A stretch of 64,000 bases of DNA from Zarea fungicola (GCA_900169235.1 FWCC01000023.1:124001-188000); one strand, 5' to 3'; positions 45,451 through 57,077 are shown, numbered from the stretch's first letter. Made by a program: numbers and translations. The notes: generated by a model not told the origin, from the sequence alone.

Positions 45451-48420
45451 TTATAAAATAATAAAATTAACTCGAAAACTCAGCACCGCTTCCAGAATGC
45501 AACTCGGATGTCTGATCAACGGCGTGACTGTTCCCGTCTTCGCCCATCCGGCGTTCCTATCCACAGAAACCTTGGAGATAATTTGATCGCAAACCGCTGC
45601 TAATGAAGCTGCACTTAAGATCTCCATAGAAGAAAGCCAGACGTTGAATTTTGAGCGCAGACAGTTTCGGATCTCTATCGCCGCTAATGAATCTATGCCA
45701 TACATAGAAATCAGTCTGTTGGTGTCTGGTGGCTCAGTCAAGCCTAGAGTGCGCATGAGACAGTTGCTAACTGCTGATTTCGTCATCTTCAGCTGTAATG
45801 CAGGATCTCCTGTAAAAGCTCGCAGCAGCACTGGTAAATTGTACTGGCCAGGATCCTCACCACCTTCAGCTGCTTCGTAGGTGCTCTCCTGGCAGCCAGT
45901 GTTGGCGAAGCGTGCTGAGAAGCATACATCACGCCACAGATCAGAATCTCTATGCAGTGGTATGCGAAGCCCTGTGATGGTTTGACTTTGTGATGTGTCA
46001 CCACTGACCATGCTTCTCTGTTATTTGTAAAATAGATGCATGCAGAATCATCCGCAGCATCACGTCATTGATTGTGTGAAATATGCGAGAATCAAACCGG
46101 TCATTGAGGTTAGCATTGTCAGCCGTGACACCTGCATCTCCGTTAATGCCTAGATCAACTGTGCAGGCTGATTGACCGCGGCCGCTCCGAAAGGCTGCAA
46201 AGACTTCCAGGAAAATAATGGCAGACGCGAAGTTCGCCTGTCCGCGATGGCCTATGACACCCGAGGTACTCAACAAAAGGGTCATAAAGTCTCAATCCCA
46301 ATCAAGAGATTTGACGGCATTATGCAGGTTCCAGTTACCCTGTATTTTGCACGCCGTGGCTTCGTGATACTCAGAAAGAGACATTGACTCAAACGGACGA
46401 TCCTAGCCGGGCCGTTAGCTGGACAATCACATAGCCAAATCAAGTCAGTCAGTAGGATTATTTTACTCATAAAACCATGGCACCTTGAGTAATTCCGATA
46501 ACAGGCAACGGCAACCCTTTAAGCGCACCAATTACATCTCCAAAATTAGTGACATCCGCCTGAATGAGGCTGATATGGGCTTGTAAGACTTGAACCTGCT
46601 TCACAACGAATTGTGATCTTTTATCTCCATACCGCCTGCGAGATATAACCGCAATGTGCTTTGCACCATTTTTGGCTAAATGGATGGCCAAGTAGCCACA
46701 CAAACCGCGTATACCGCCAACGATAAGGTAACAGCCATCCTTACGAAGATGGAGAGGATTCTGAGTCTGATGAACCTAAAAACTGTTAATATATGTCCCA
46801 AAGTAGATAGTAGACAACGCTTAGTACCCAATACATACTGGAACTAAGACTTCGGTATTGACATCGTCTGAGAGAGTGACACAGCCGCTATACTTCTTAG
46901 AATGTAGAAAACGGAAAGCCAAGCAAACATCAGTCCATGAGAACCTGTGTAGGTCATGAGATGGATTTATGTGACGGCTTTGTATGAGTTCAAATAGTTT
47001 CTCCATAACTCTCGAAATGGTTGCACTTGGGATTCCTTTCAATGAAACGTCGAGCGTTCTGTAGGAGAAATTACTGGAAAGCAACGTCGTGGTGACACCA
47101 GTGCGAGTCGGGGTGCCTTCATTGACAACATCCACGATTGTGCCTCCGTCAGCCAGTACAAGCCTCGCTGTTTCCAAAATATCGTTCCGCTGCGTGTTTA
47201 AAACCAGGTCAACGCCGCAGCCGGTAGCGGCCAGCAAGTAGTCGACGTGCTCCGCATCATTCACGTCCATATTATGGTCGTCAGAGAATTCGAAATTCGC
47301 CTTAAGAAAGTCCCTATCCTTGAGACATCGAACCATGGCAAAGATCTCGATGCCAAAATACTGGGAGAGCTTGATAGCAGCAGTGGTGGCGCTACCAGGA
47401 GCAAAACTTATAAGCAAAGTTTGTCAACTCAACGTCAGGGAGTAGGCGCGGGATATTTACGATGCCATGCCGTTCGACAAAGTCGCTGTCTATTGGACTG
47501 CGGCCCTCATGGGTTGCGTCTTGCCCAACTAGATTTTCGAGGCACGCAGATATGGATGCAATGCTTGCTTCGCTAGTAGCGTTCTCGACGTCCAGTGTCA
47601 TAAAAAAAAGTGCTGCTCCTCTGTGCGGATGGTGCGTAGAAAGCCCGCAATTGCTGCTCTAGCCGGTTTTGAAACGTTCAGGTGAGCGCCAGTAGTAGCC
47701 CACAAGAATCGGCAGGGCTGACGAGTAATGCGTTTAAGCATGGCCCCATGGTCATCGCCCAGCTCATCCATAAGAGATGTGAAAAGTTCATCCAAGAAGA
47801 GGTAAACTGGGTCTTTACTGCCTTTCTCACCAAGCAGATCGTCATATCGCTTTATAGTCCATTGAAGCTGGGCAAGATCATCCAAAACTCTGTCTGGATC
47901 ATTTAGTTGCTTGCTCACAGTACCCCGAAGTGTAACATGAGTGATTTCAGGACCTGCTGAGATGGCTTCTGACTTGTTCTCGCTGCCCGCTTTGCAGATG
48001 CAAACATGATCGCGGACTGATATAACCTGGCCAAACTTGCATAGAGTCACTTTCTGGAGTCCAATTGCAAGCGCATATCTACCATCTTGAATTGTACCTG
48101 TGATGTTTTGGAGTAATTCTGTGGCCGCGTCGTTTCCCCGACCCCTGATTGTTCCTGGCAATTGCGAAACCGAATTGCAACCCGATGGCAGCTGTTGCTG
48201 ATTTTGACATGTCTACCAAGTGAAAATTCTGTGTTGGTAATCTTCCGCAGAGCTGGTTCTGCATTTATTGCAAAGGACTTGGTTCCTGGACGGCGATGTG
48301 ATATTTCGAGGTGGAACGGGCAACGCTGACCCCAGAGGGTAGACGGCTAAAAGTGACGGAGTTTGTGATGTAGGCGTCCAGTGGAGCATGTGCATTATTG
48401 GTAACAAGTTTACGAGATAT
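45451..48420 (-). pseudogene. Highly reducing polyketide synthase, C-terminal relic (psi-KR/ER/KR/ACP)
   Basis: From the 5' side: fragments of the structural (psi) KR region (about 48400-47600, several frames; PCRFLWATTGAHL, GFLRTIRTEEQ), a frame break at a run of eight T at 47600-47607, the next block MTLDVENATSEAS, then an abrupt join near 47400 into the second half of the enoylreductase (LISFAPGSATTAAIKLSQYF), so the first half of ER is deleted. KR follows: CGYLAIHLAKNGAKHIAVIS, a TGA at 46294-46292, and GVIGHRGQANF where the catalytic Tyr of the KR (GQANY) is Phe. The carrier domain keeps its Ser in YGIDSLAAIEIRN. KS, AT and DH domains are absent from the window side where they should be. 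This is a dead gene; its former product is unknown. Similarity to any particular toxin pathway was not assessed. Confidence 0.85.
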
Positions 48421-49075
48421 TCATTAGGCTATCCCGACATTTCTATGGGCAGGGGCTTCCCATTTGAAATTCTGCTGGCAGAATACCACGCCAGGCATTA
48501 ACGGGCAGATGCGCAATCACTTATTTTCGGCGGTAGAGCCCACCCCTTCCTAATACAAACCCTCGCAGAAGAAAATAACTACTATAATGCTTACTATTTT
48601 AATATGCAGCGAGAAGTAGTAGAATAGTTATTTATTATTCTATCTAGCTAGTGGCTATAGCACCATCATATATAACCTTCAGGCCGCCATAAGTGGCGGC
48701 CTGCCAAACTCGCACGGGCATTCAGTTAGTTGCTCTAACAATTGACGTCGTTGTAGAATTTCGCGCATCTGTAGTCTTTATTATGACGTTTTATTTCTAA
48801 TCCCTATAAAACACCGAGAAAAGACGAAGCAGGCAAAGGCTCATCCACTGGGCGCCGACAAGTCAGTCAGTTATTTGTATTCCGGCGCGAAGTAAGCCAC
48901 TCCCGCTAGCACTACGGGAGCCTCAAAACAATAATGCCAACTCTACACTTTACTAGGCCACCCTAGCGTCGGGTATATTATTGAATTGCAATTCCCGCCC
49001 CAAGTCTGGGCGCACTGATAGTATGGATCAAACCGCCAACATAACATCTTGAACAGCGGAGTTGAGTGTGTGATG

Positions 49076-49137
49076 ACAGACGATTATTAATCATAATGGC
49101 GAGCATCTAATAACAGATGATGATTAATCATAATGGC
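49076..49137. repeat. 25-base direct repeat, two copies
   Basis: ACAGACGATTATTAATCATA and the five following bases ATGGC (49076-49100) recur at 49113-49137 with two or three changes, 12 bases apart. TTAATCATAATGG is the shared core. Confidence 0.7.
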
Positions 49138-49168
49138 AACCCAACTCCGCCTCAGCCAACTCATTCAT

Positions 49169-49206
49169 CCGCCCAGATTCAACTGATTGCAGTTGAATCT
49201 GGGCGG
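49169..49206. repeat. Perfect 16-base inverted repeat with 6-base loop
   Basis: Arms CCGCCCAGATTCAACT (49169-49184) and AGTTGAATCTGGGCGG (49191-49206) are exact reverse complements around GATTGC. It could be a hairpin, an extended palindromic binding site, or the fused ends of a small transposon. Confidence 0.85.
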
Positions 49207-50002
49207 GCAAGGCTTGCGTAGCTGCATACCCGAAGCCTCCGGCAGCACCATGGTGGCGGACTGGAACTGCGTGTGGCCGGACTTGCTTATGGCACAAGAG
49301 GTCATTACTCTACTAATGTGATTCGTTTGGTTTTAGGGGGGTGTTCACATGTATTGTTTCCCTATAGAAAGTAAATACAGAACGGCCAGTCTGGGCTTTA
49401 ATGAATAACTATGCTGTGATTATAGTGCTACATATTATAGAATGCATCCTGGCATTGAACTATTTCTTGTATTACTCACATTATAAGTAGTGAAACTTCC
49501 TAATCATCCTAAGCAGTTATTATATAGATGCCATTAGTAAATTTCATCCACTAATTTGCATTACTAGCTCTACCTATGATTTCGTCCGCACCGTTGTCCG
49601 CACACTTACTTTGTAAGCGTTGTCTCTTATGCCATTTGCCTCTTGGATTTGGATTTCTTAGTGTTAATAATTTCATACTAAATTAAATTACATTATAAGC
49701 TTTACCTATTGTTTCCTTCACACCCTTGTCTGCTGACTTGCTCTATAATCCTTATCACATAGTTTTATTCACACCCTATCCGCCCTCGTTGTTGTATCCT
49801 CCAGATGCAGCTAATCGCATACTTATATTGCTTAGATTATAAGCCATAGGGTTTCTTAATAATCCAAAGCAGTTATTGTAGATCCTAGAATTAATTTTGC
49901 CTGTTAACTTTCTCCGCAAGCCTCATCCATGGTTTCATCCGCACGCATGTTCACCTTTCTTGTCCGCCAGGTTTTCCCACGCTTGAAAATAAAGCCTGAC
50001 CA

Positions 50003-50010
50003 TATAAATA
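50003..50010 (+). promoter_or_regulatory. TATA box of the cysteine-rich peptide gene
   Basis: TATAAATA 139 bases upstream of the ATG at 50149. Confidence 0.5.
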
Positions 50011-50148
50011 GAAATATATGTACATAAAAATGTATATATAGTGTGGCTGTCTCGCTGTCTGAGCGACCATAATTTTTAGTAGGCACCATCAATAGTCATT
50101 TCTTCCATCTTATTCTTTCAAGCTTGATACTCTCCAAAGCACCCAAAC

Positions 50149-50443
50149 ATGAAGGCCACTCTTATTATTTCCGGATTCATTGCCTTTGCAGCAGCAACTA
50201 CGTGTCCTAGTGTAAGTTTTACCATTAACAGAAGAGTATCAACTTTCTGTAGTCCACCTAATGGTTGCTAATCTTACGTAGGGTGATAATGGACCATGTG
50301 CAGAGAGTACGCTCTGCCAGCAGATTGCTCAAGAGTGCAGAAACACCGGCTCAGGCCGTACTGCGCAGTACTTATGCATTGATAAAGGCTGTTACATAAG
50401 ATGCTCTGCTGGCGGTGCAATAATCTCGCAGAATGCATGCTAA
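50149..50443 (+). CDS. Small cysteine-rich secreted protein, 74 aa, two exons
   Basis: Exon 1 50149-50211, intron 50212-50281 (GTAAGT...ACGTAG, containing a GCTAATC branch-like site), exon 2 50282-50443; both exons are whole codons and the stop is TAA. Residues 1-17 (MKATLIISGFIAFAAAT) form a clean signal peptide. The mature chain of about 57 residues has eight Cys (TCPS, GPCAES, TLCQ, QECR, YLCI, KGCY, IRCS, QNAC), which would allow four disulphides. Gly and small polar residues dominate otherwise. This is the profile of fungal effectors, antifungal peptides and killer-type proteins; I do not recognise a specific family and give no function. It has a TATA element upstream and a dispersed repeat right after it, and it is an undamaged gene among relics. 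Confidence 0.75.
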
Positions 50444-50451
50444 GCGGTAGA

Positions 50452-50600
50452 GAGTGTCACATGTGAAGTTTGCCAGTTATGGCAGCTACACGTGACGCTG
50501 GCTAGGTCATATATGCTTCTATACTCCGTAGAGCCATTCCTAGTTAGCAGATAGATCATTAATTCATTATCTACACAACCCACTATTACTCCTTCCTAGG
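50452..50600. repeat. Dispersed repeat, copy B
   Basis: Partner of 35034-35165, starting 9 bases after the stop codon of the cysteine-rich gene; CAGCTACACGTGACGCTGGC and GTCATATATGCTTC are the best-conserved words. Confidence 0.65.
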
Positions 50601-50803
50601 CATGATGAGTGGTAGCAATTTCGCTGCCTATTCATGCGACCATAAGAATGACCTTTCCGTCAAGTGGGAAAGCAGATTGACGATTCAAGAGATATGTACT
50701 AAAATTATTGAGTCCGATTTGATGATGGCGAGCTATCCCAAAACCTTTATCTTGCTGTGGTCGATATGGATTGCAAGCTTGACTCTTTATCGCTGATGTC
50801 GAT

Positions 50804-51604
50804 ATGAGCCTCGACAACTTTCCCAGCCTTCATGAGCCCAGCAGCTTGCAAAGTCAGCTTTTCTATCTTGACAGCGATATTCATACAGATGATGGGCTAT
50901 CTGAAGGGGAAGATGTTCCTCTCGAGTCTCTTTTTGATAGCCACAGCGCTGACATAGATTCCTAAACTGGGATTGACGGAAACAGTACCACACCACCAAA
51001 TGACAGCCATTGCTCATCCTGCGGGTCTTGCATGTCATCGGCTGACCTTTTAAAGCCGTCTTTGTTCAATTACGGGTTTTCTGGAGATACCGCATGCCCC
51101 TCTCTACATTTAGGGCTGGAGAGGGCTACATGTTGGGGCAAACCAGCAGCTCCCATCGTACCCGAGAATGGCTATGTTCTGGAGCAGCCAAGTTCTCGAG
51201 CCCAAACAAAATTCACTCCAGACGAGGACCAGCTTATTGTGAATTGGCAACATATGAGGAAAACTTGGAAGACAATCGCAGAGCAGTTACCAGGGAGGTC
51301 GCCAGGTGCGCTACAAGTACGATACAGTACCAAGCTGAAGTTGAAGTCAGCCAACCACACAGCTCTTGTAGGTGTTGTCATCTAGTACATGAAGGAGGAG
51401 GGGAAAAACAAGAGGAAAAAAATAGTGCTTAAGTTGACTATCAAAGGATTGCGAAATAGAAAAGGCTCCTCGAAGTACGAGGAACAGCAGTGGATTTTTG
51501 TTGCCTCACAAGTCGGGAGCGGCATTAGCCCAGAAGCCTGTCGAGAGCGTGCCTTTGGCCAACTCGGTCTGCATTCAATCTACTTTAATACCTCTGGTAA
51601 TTGA
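50804..51604 (+). pseudogene. Myb/SANT-like protein with two in-frame stops
   Basis: One continuous frame from ATG 50804 to TGA 51602-51604, broken only by TAA (50963-50965, after HSADIDS) and TAG (51383-51385, after LVGVVI). The middle holds a Myb-like helix bundle, FTPDEDQLIVNWQHMRKTWK followed by GRSPGALQVRY, and a second, weaker one after the TAG (KYEEQQWIFVASQVGSG, EACRERAFGQLG). Both stops fit C-to-T changes at CpA (CAA to TAA, CAG to TAG). Short fungal proteins with paired Myb-like repeats are common and usually of unknown role, presumably DNA binding. An alternative reading is that the shorter frame from an ATG at 51032 is still used and only the second repeat is lost. Confidence 0.7.
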
Positions 51605-52460
51605 AATGAAATACTTGGCCAAGATGCGCATTTTTTCTTTCTTTGCATAGCTATCACAGTAACAGGGGAGCAGCATGACCCCTGGTGTAGTTTTTAGTTT
51701 CCAACATAGATGCGTGCGCGCGACTTGTCAGTTGTTGTGTGTCGCCTTCAGCCTTCATCTAGCCCATCTACAGGCACATCTTACCGATGTAGCTTACAAG
51801 ATGGAGTAGCTTATTGCAATCCCTATAGAGGTCAAACCCGCAGCCTTACTCGGCTGGCAGCTTCCTCTTTGGTACAGGCCGTGCTTGCATGCCGTCTGTT
51901 CCGCTAGCTAAATGCAGCCAACCAGCCTGATTATGCCGCTGTTCCCTCTTTGAGCACGCCGAAAGTGAATAGCGGCGGCTGCTCCGCCAGCATCCTTGGT
52001 GATCTTGAATGTGTCTCGAGCCTCGCACTCCAAATTGCATCTACGGAAGGAACTTTTTATAATCGGCGAGTGACTCATGTATGATCTGGTTCATTATCTC
52101 CTGTCGGATATCTCCTGTCGGATAGTACAGATACATCATAGCCACTGAGATAATGTACCGCATCTACTTGTAGACATACACAATCAGCCAATAGGGACGC
52201 CAAGGACAGGGAGTTGCGGCGCTGTAGGTGGTGACATTTTGTGTGAGGATGATTACCCCGCGGATCGGAATTACTTTTTGTACTGGATGCAACCCTCACT
52301 TTGTAACTAGCGATGAGAGTGGCTTGTGGCGTCGCCGCGTACCTCTGGTGCTAAACGAGCTGTTGCATTATTTAAGGGGTTCTTGTGTCCTTGTAGTGCA
52401 GCGTTTCCCCTGGCTTGGTACGACTGACTACCATCTATTGGTAGCTGAAATCTGAATATT
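51605..52460. other. Intergenic upstream of the ABC transporter
   Basis: Promoter region of the transporter. Contains a 14-base direct repeat (52095-52122). No gene recognised. Confidence 0.5.
52095..52122. repeat. 14-base tandem repeat, two copies
   Basis: TATCTCCTGTCGGA occurs twice in direct succession in the region upstream of the ABC transporter gene. The embedded TATC is a GATA core on the other strand. Confidence 0.6.
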
Positions 52461-55400
52461 GTGATGAATCTTCAAGGAGGAGGGGCGGTCGAGCGCGTCC
52501 TCTCCGACTGGAGTATAAGTCGTGCTCAGCAGATGCTGCACACGGCTCAATTCGCGAGCTGTGACGGCGAGCTTGGCCCCTGGGCCTTTTCCTGTCGCCA
52601 TGGTCGCTTCGACTTTACTTCGATGTTTGAGCAGCTATTTTTATCCATTCTACCGTGTATTCTTTTTCTTACTGCTTCGCTGATTCAAATTGGTCTACTT
52701 CTCGGGAGGAAGCCAAAAGTGGCCACCACGGCGGTGCATTACACCAAGCTGGTAAGCAGGCCGAGCTGCGCCAACCATCAAGTGCCAATGACCACACTGA
52801 CAGAAAAAGATTGCCTGTTCTATTCTCATTGCCCTTGAGTCTGCGACACTTTGGCAGTGGACCCAAATCAGTGACAAGTTGCCGTCGGGGACAATCCTCG
52901 GCGCAGCCTCCCTCGCCGTCGCTGACGCCCTGATCCTCTTGCTTCTCTCCAATCTTGAGCACACTCGGTCCACTAAGCCATCTTCAATCATAGCCGTATA
53001 CCTAGCTTTTTCGATACTGTTTGACGCTGTTCGCTGCCGCACCCTCCTGCTACTGGGCAATGTTGCGCCACTGACTGCAACCTTTGCCGCAGGCATCGTC
53101 GCCAAAGCGGCCATCCTTTACCTGGAGAGCCGTAACAAGAGGTCAATCCTTATTGGTGATTGGAAGGCTTTGGGCCACGAAGCCACAAGCAGCATCCTTA
53201 GTACCGCTTTCCTCTGGTGGGTGAACCCGATCCTTTGGCAGGGGCACACCTCCTTCTTGAAGCTATCAGATCTCCCGGCTCTAGAGCCCCAGTTCCGCTC
53301 TCTGAATCTTCTTCCGAAAATGCTCCAGAATTGGGAAAAGTACAAATCCTCCGGTAAATACGCCCTTCTTTGGACGCTCATGAGCACCGCCAAGCCTGCT
53401 CTCATTGGCGGTGCCATTCCTCGACTTGTTCTCTCTGCTTGCAAACTCATTGTGCCGTTTTTCGTTGCACGAGTTATTTCATATGTTTCGGATTATGACG
53501 AGAATGATGAAAACAGACAGCAAGTCGGATATGCGCTCATGGCAGGCACCGCACTCCTGTTTCTGTCGCGCACTGTCATCCAGCTGGCTTACGAGCAGGC
53601 CAAAACTCGGACACGAGTGCTGATGCAATCCGCCCTCATTGCCACGATCCTGCACAAGGCGGCGCAAATGGAGCCAGGAGAAAAACAAGGCGCGGCTTCC
53701 CTTACTCTCATTACCGCCGACACCGCGCGCGTGGTCTCGGCTTTCGAAACCATCCACGAGCTCTGGGTCACACCTCTTGAGATTATTCTTGCCACATGGC
53801 TATTGGCCAGACAAGTTGGACTTGGATCGATTGGCCCAGTCACTACTGCAATTTGTATGAGTATAAAGCATCTCATCGTTTTTTTGTTCTTTCCCACTAA
53901 TTTGCCAACTTGCTGCAGTGGGCCTCGTTTTGTCTGGCGTTCTGGCCAAGTACATTGGAGTGGCTCAAAAAGCCTGGATGGAAGCAAAGCAACAACGGAT
54001 TTCTAATACAACATCAATTCTTGGCTCCATGAAGGAGATCAAAATGCTTGGACTCGCCGAGCCATGCACGCGCGCTATCCAGAGCCTTCTTGACAGTGAA
54101 ATGGTCAAATCCATAGCGTTTCGCAAGGTTGTGTCGCTGCTCAACGCTGCAGGTACGCCGTCACTCTCTGGCCTGTCATGACGCTGAGCAATGCTAATAC
54201 TTTTTGACAGGGAGAATGCCAGACACCTTTGCGCCGATAATTACTTTTGGCGTAGCAATCCTCTTCAGTCACGGCGCGAGACTGTCCATCTCCGAGGCCT
54301 TTACCTCGCTGAGCATTATGAGCTTGATTATTGGACCACTGACAAATCTGGCCCAGTCGTTTCCCTTTGCCATTGCCTCGCTTCCGTGTTTTGAACGAAT
54401 ACAGGACTTTATTGAGCTATCTAGTGCATACGAGGCCCGAGTCGGGCTCCTGGGAGGCTCCACAGAGGTGACGGCGACAGTGCCTCTGCTGCCTGGATTT
54501 GACGAGCCTTTGTTCGCAACCAAACATGCCAACATTACAGTCAAATCTAGAGATGAGCCCCTCATTAAAGACGCAAGCTTGGCCGTCTTGCCCGGTTCGT
54601 TCAATGTTGTTGCTGGAAAGGTGGCAGCTGGAAAGTCCGTACTCCTGCGTGCGCTCATGGGCCAGCTGCAAATGTCTGGCGATGCGCGTGTTCGGACTTG
54701 CAACATTGCTTATTGTGCGCAGACACCATGGATCATCACTGGTACCGCCAAGGAGAATATTATCGGAAAGTCGCCAAGAGACGAAGCCTGGTACAGGACG
54801 GTGGTCGCCGCCTGTGCACTAGACCGAGACTTTGGCGAATTCCCACAAGGTGACTCTGTACCCATCGGGAGCAAGGGCATCTCGCTGAGCGGTGGCCAGA
54901 AGCAGCGCCTTTCTCTGGCTCGTGCACTATTCTCCCGAAAGCCAATCATGTTCATCGACGACGTGCTGAGCGGGCTGGATTGGGCGACACAGCGATTTGT
55001 GTGGAAGGAGGTATTTGGGGCATCTGGCTTGCTGCGAAAGAATGGCGTTACTGCTGTACTCGCCACCCACGCTCTGCATCTCGTCGACAATACGGACAGT
55101 ATTATTCTCCTTGGCGACAGCGGACCTGGCTCTGTTATCCAAGGAACAATGGAGCAGCTCAAGACGGACACGAAGCTTGGCGACCTGATTTCTACTAGCC
55201 ATGGCAGCCACGAATCGGCGGCAACTGGTATGGGAAGCGCAGATGGCTCACAAAAAAGTGAGATGACGGCCACCGCTGTTGCGAGAGTGGATGATGCAGA
55301 AGCTGATCTGCTTCGTAAAACGGGAGATTCATCCCTATATCTCTACTACTTGAAAACGGTGGACTGGGCAAGCTTGGTTGGATTCGTCGTAACTGGAGCT

Positions 55401-57077
55401 CTCTGTGCGCTGTGGCCTGTCCTGGGGCAACTTTGGCTTATGCGGTGGACTGAGGCCAATGAGTCGGCTGACCAAGTCAACACGCCGCTGTACTTTTGGA
55501 TTTTTGCAGTCCTCGAAACTGGCAAGGTAGTCACACTGTTTCTTGCTGTCTGGTATGGACTGGTTGTTTTCGCGCCAAAGGCGGTTCGAGTGCTGCATTC
55601 GCGTCTCTTGAAGACGACAATGCGCGCGCCGCTCTCATTCTTTGTGGCCACGCCCCAGGGAGATCTTGTCAACCGGTTCAGCAAAGATATTGGGCAAGTC
55701 GACCTAATGCTCCCCATGTCCATGTTTACTGCGCTGATCAATGCCTTTGCACTGATTCGCGCGTTCGGGCTCGTGATGCTCGGCTCGGCCTACCTCGGCT
55801 TCATTGGCATTCCCATGCTCGGCTTCGTGTATGTCCTGCAAAAGTTCTATCTCCGCACCTCTCGACAGCTCCGGTACCTGGATCTTCAATCCCTCGCACC
55901 ATTGAACACGCACCTCATCGAAACCATTGACGGTGCTGCGACAATCCAGGCATTTGGCTGGCAAGACGCACTCCAGGCGGAGGGGGCTGCGCGTTTGGAT
56001 GAGGCGATGAAGCCCGACTACCTGCTGAGTGTCATTCAAAACTGGCTTGACCTTGTCTTGGGCCTATTCGTCTCCCTCGTCAGCGTGTTACTTATTGCGG
56101 CATGTGTCGCGCTGCCACAGTCGACAAGCACGGGGGGAATCGCACTCTCGCTGACCAATCTGGTCGCCCTCGGCGGCACCCTGTCGCATCTGATTACGTC
56201 GTGGACAAGCCTAGAAACTTCTCTGGGTGCTTCAGAGAGACTTCGCACCTTTGAGACAAAAACACCACAGGAAATGCCTCCTTCTCACACAGCACCGCTA
56301 CCTGCGGCGTGGCCGAGCAGTGGCAAGGTGCAGCTTCAGTCCGTCACAGCTTCATATGAAGGGAAAGGGGATGCCACACCACTGCGAGCCCTTGACAATA
56401 TCGACGTGAAAATTCTGCCAGGTCAAAAGGTTGCAGTCTGTGGGCGCACCGGCAGTGGTAAATCGTCTTTACTTTTGGCGCTGTTTCGCATGCTTGACTT
56501 GGACTCGGGCTCCATTTTGCTTGACGGAATCGACATTGCCAATGTCCCACAGAACCTCGTCCGCACGAGGCTGATTAGTGTACCGCAAGACCCCATGCTT
56601 CTCCCAGGGACTCTTCGTTTTAACCTCAGCCCTTGGAAGAACGAAGCAGACGGCCCGTTACCGGTGGATGATGCGGTGGCCATTGACAGTCTCAGAGCGG
56701 TTGAGCTGTGGGATATTCTAGAAGACAAGGGTGGATTGGACGCTCAGGTGTCGGATCTGCAGCTTTCACATGGGCAAAAGCAACTGGTATGTTTGGCGCG
56801 AGCCCTGGCGCGCAAAGATTCCAGCTCCATTGTCATTCTTGACGAGGCGATGAGCGCAGTGGATAAGCAAAACGAGGAGTTGATGGTCAAGGTGCTCGAG
56901 GAAAACTTTTCTAAGCATACCATCATCTCGGTGGTCCATCGGCTCAACACAATTGAAAAATTTGATTCAGTGCTGCTTCTTGACTCGGGGGTAGTGGTTG
57001 AAGCTGGGTCGCCAGCAACGTTACTGGCCAAGGAGGATGGGCGCTTTCGGGCGCTCTGGGAAGGGAGAGAGAAGTAG
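52461..57077 (+). CDS. ABCC (MRP-type) multidrug/conjugate transporter, 1478 aa, four exons
   Basis: Exons 52461-52751, 52810-53854, 53919-54152 and 54211-57077 total 4437 nt in frame. Architecture TMD0-TMD1-NBD1-TMD2-NBD2: an N-terminal five-helix region (about 60-200), TMD1 (about 290-610), NBD1 with Walker A GKVAAGKS near 658, signature LSGGQKQRLSLARAL near 750 and Walker B IMFIDDVLSGLD near 769; TMD2 (about 850-1190); NBD2 with Walker A GRTGSGKSS near 1268, signature LSHGQKQLVCLARAL near 1374 and Walker B IVILDEAMSAVD near 1398. NBD1 has Asp in place of the catalytic Glu, as is normal in ABCC, and its Walker A is unusual (Ala-Ala where Gly-x is expected). Exports drugs, metabolites or glutathione conjugates across plasma or vacuolar membrane. 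Intact; it borders the accessory region. Confidence 0.95.

Larger units (their letters stand above)
48421..50148. other. Gene-poor, AT-rich intergenic region with repeats
   Basis: Contains a 25-base direct repeat (49076-49137), a perfect 16-base inverted repeat (49169-49206) and the TATA region of the secreted peptide gene. No gene recognised. Confidence 0.5.

Noticed and set aside
54710..55273. 187-codon minus-strand frame
   Set aside because: Antisense to NBD1 of the ABC transporter.
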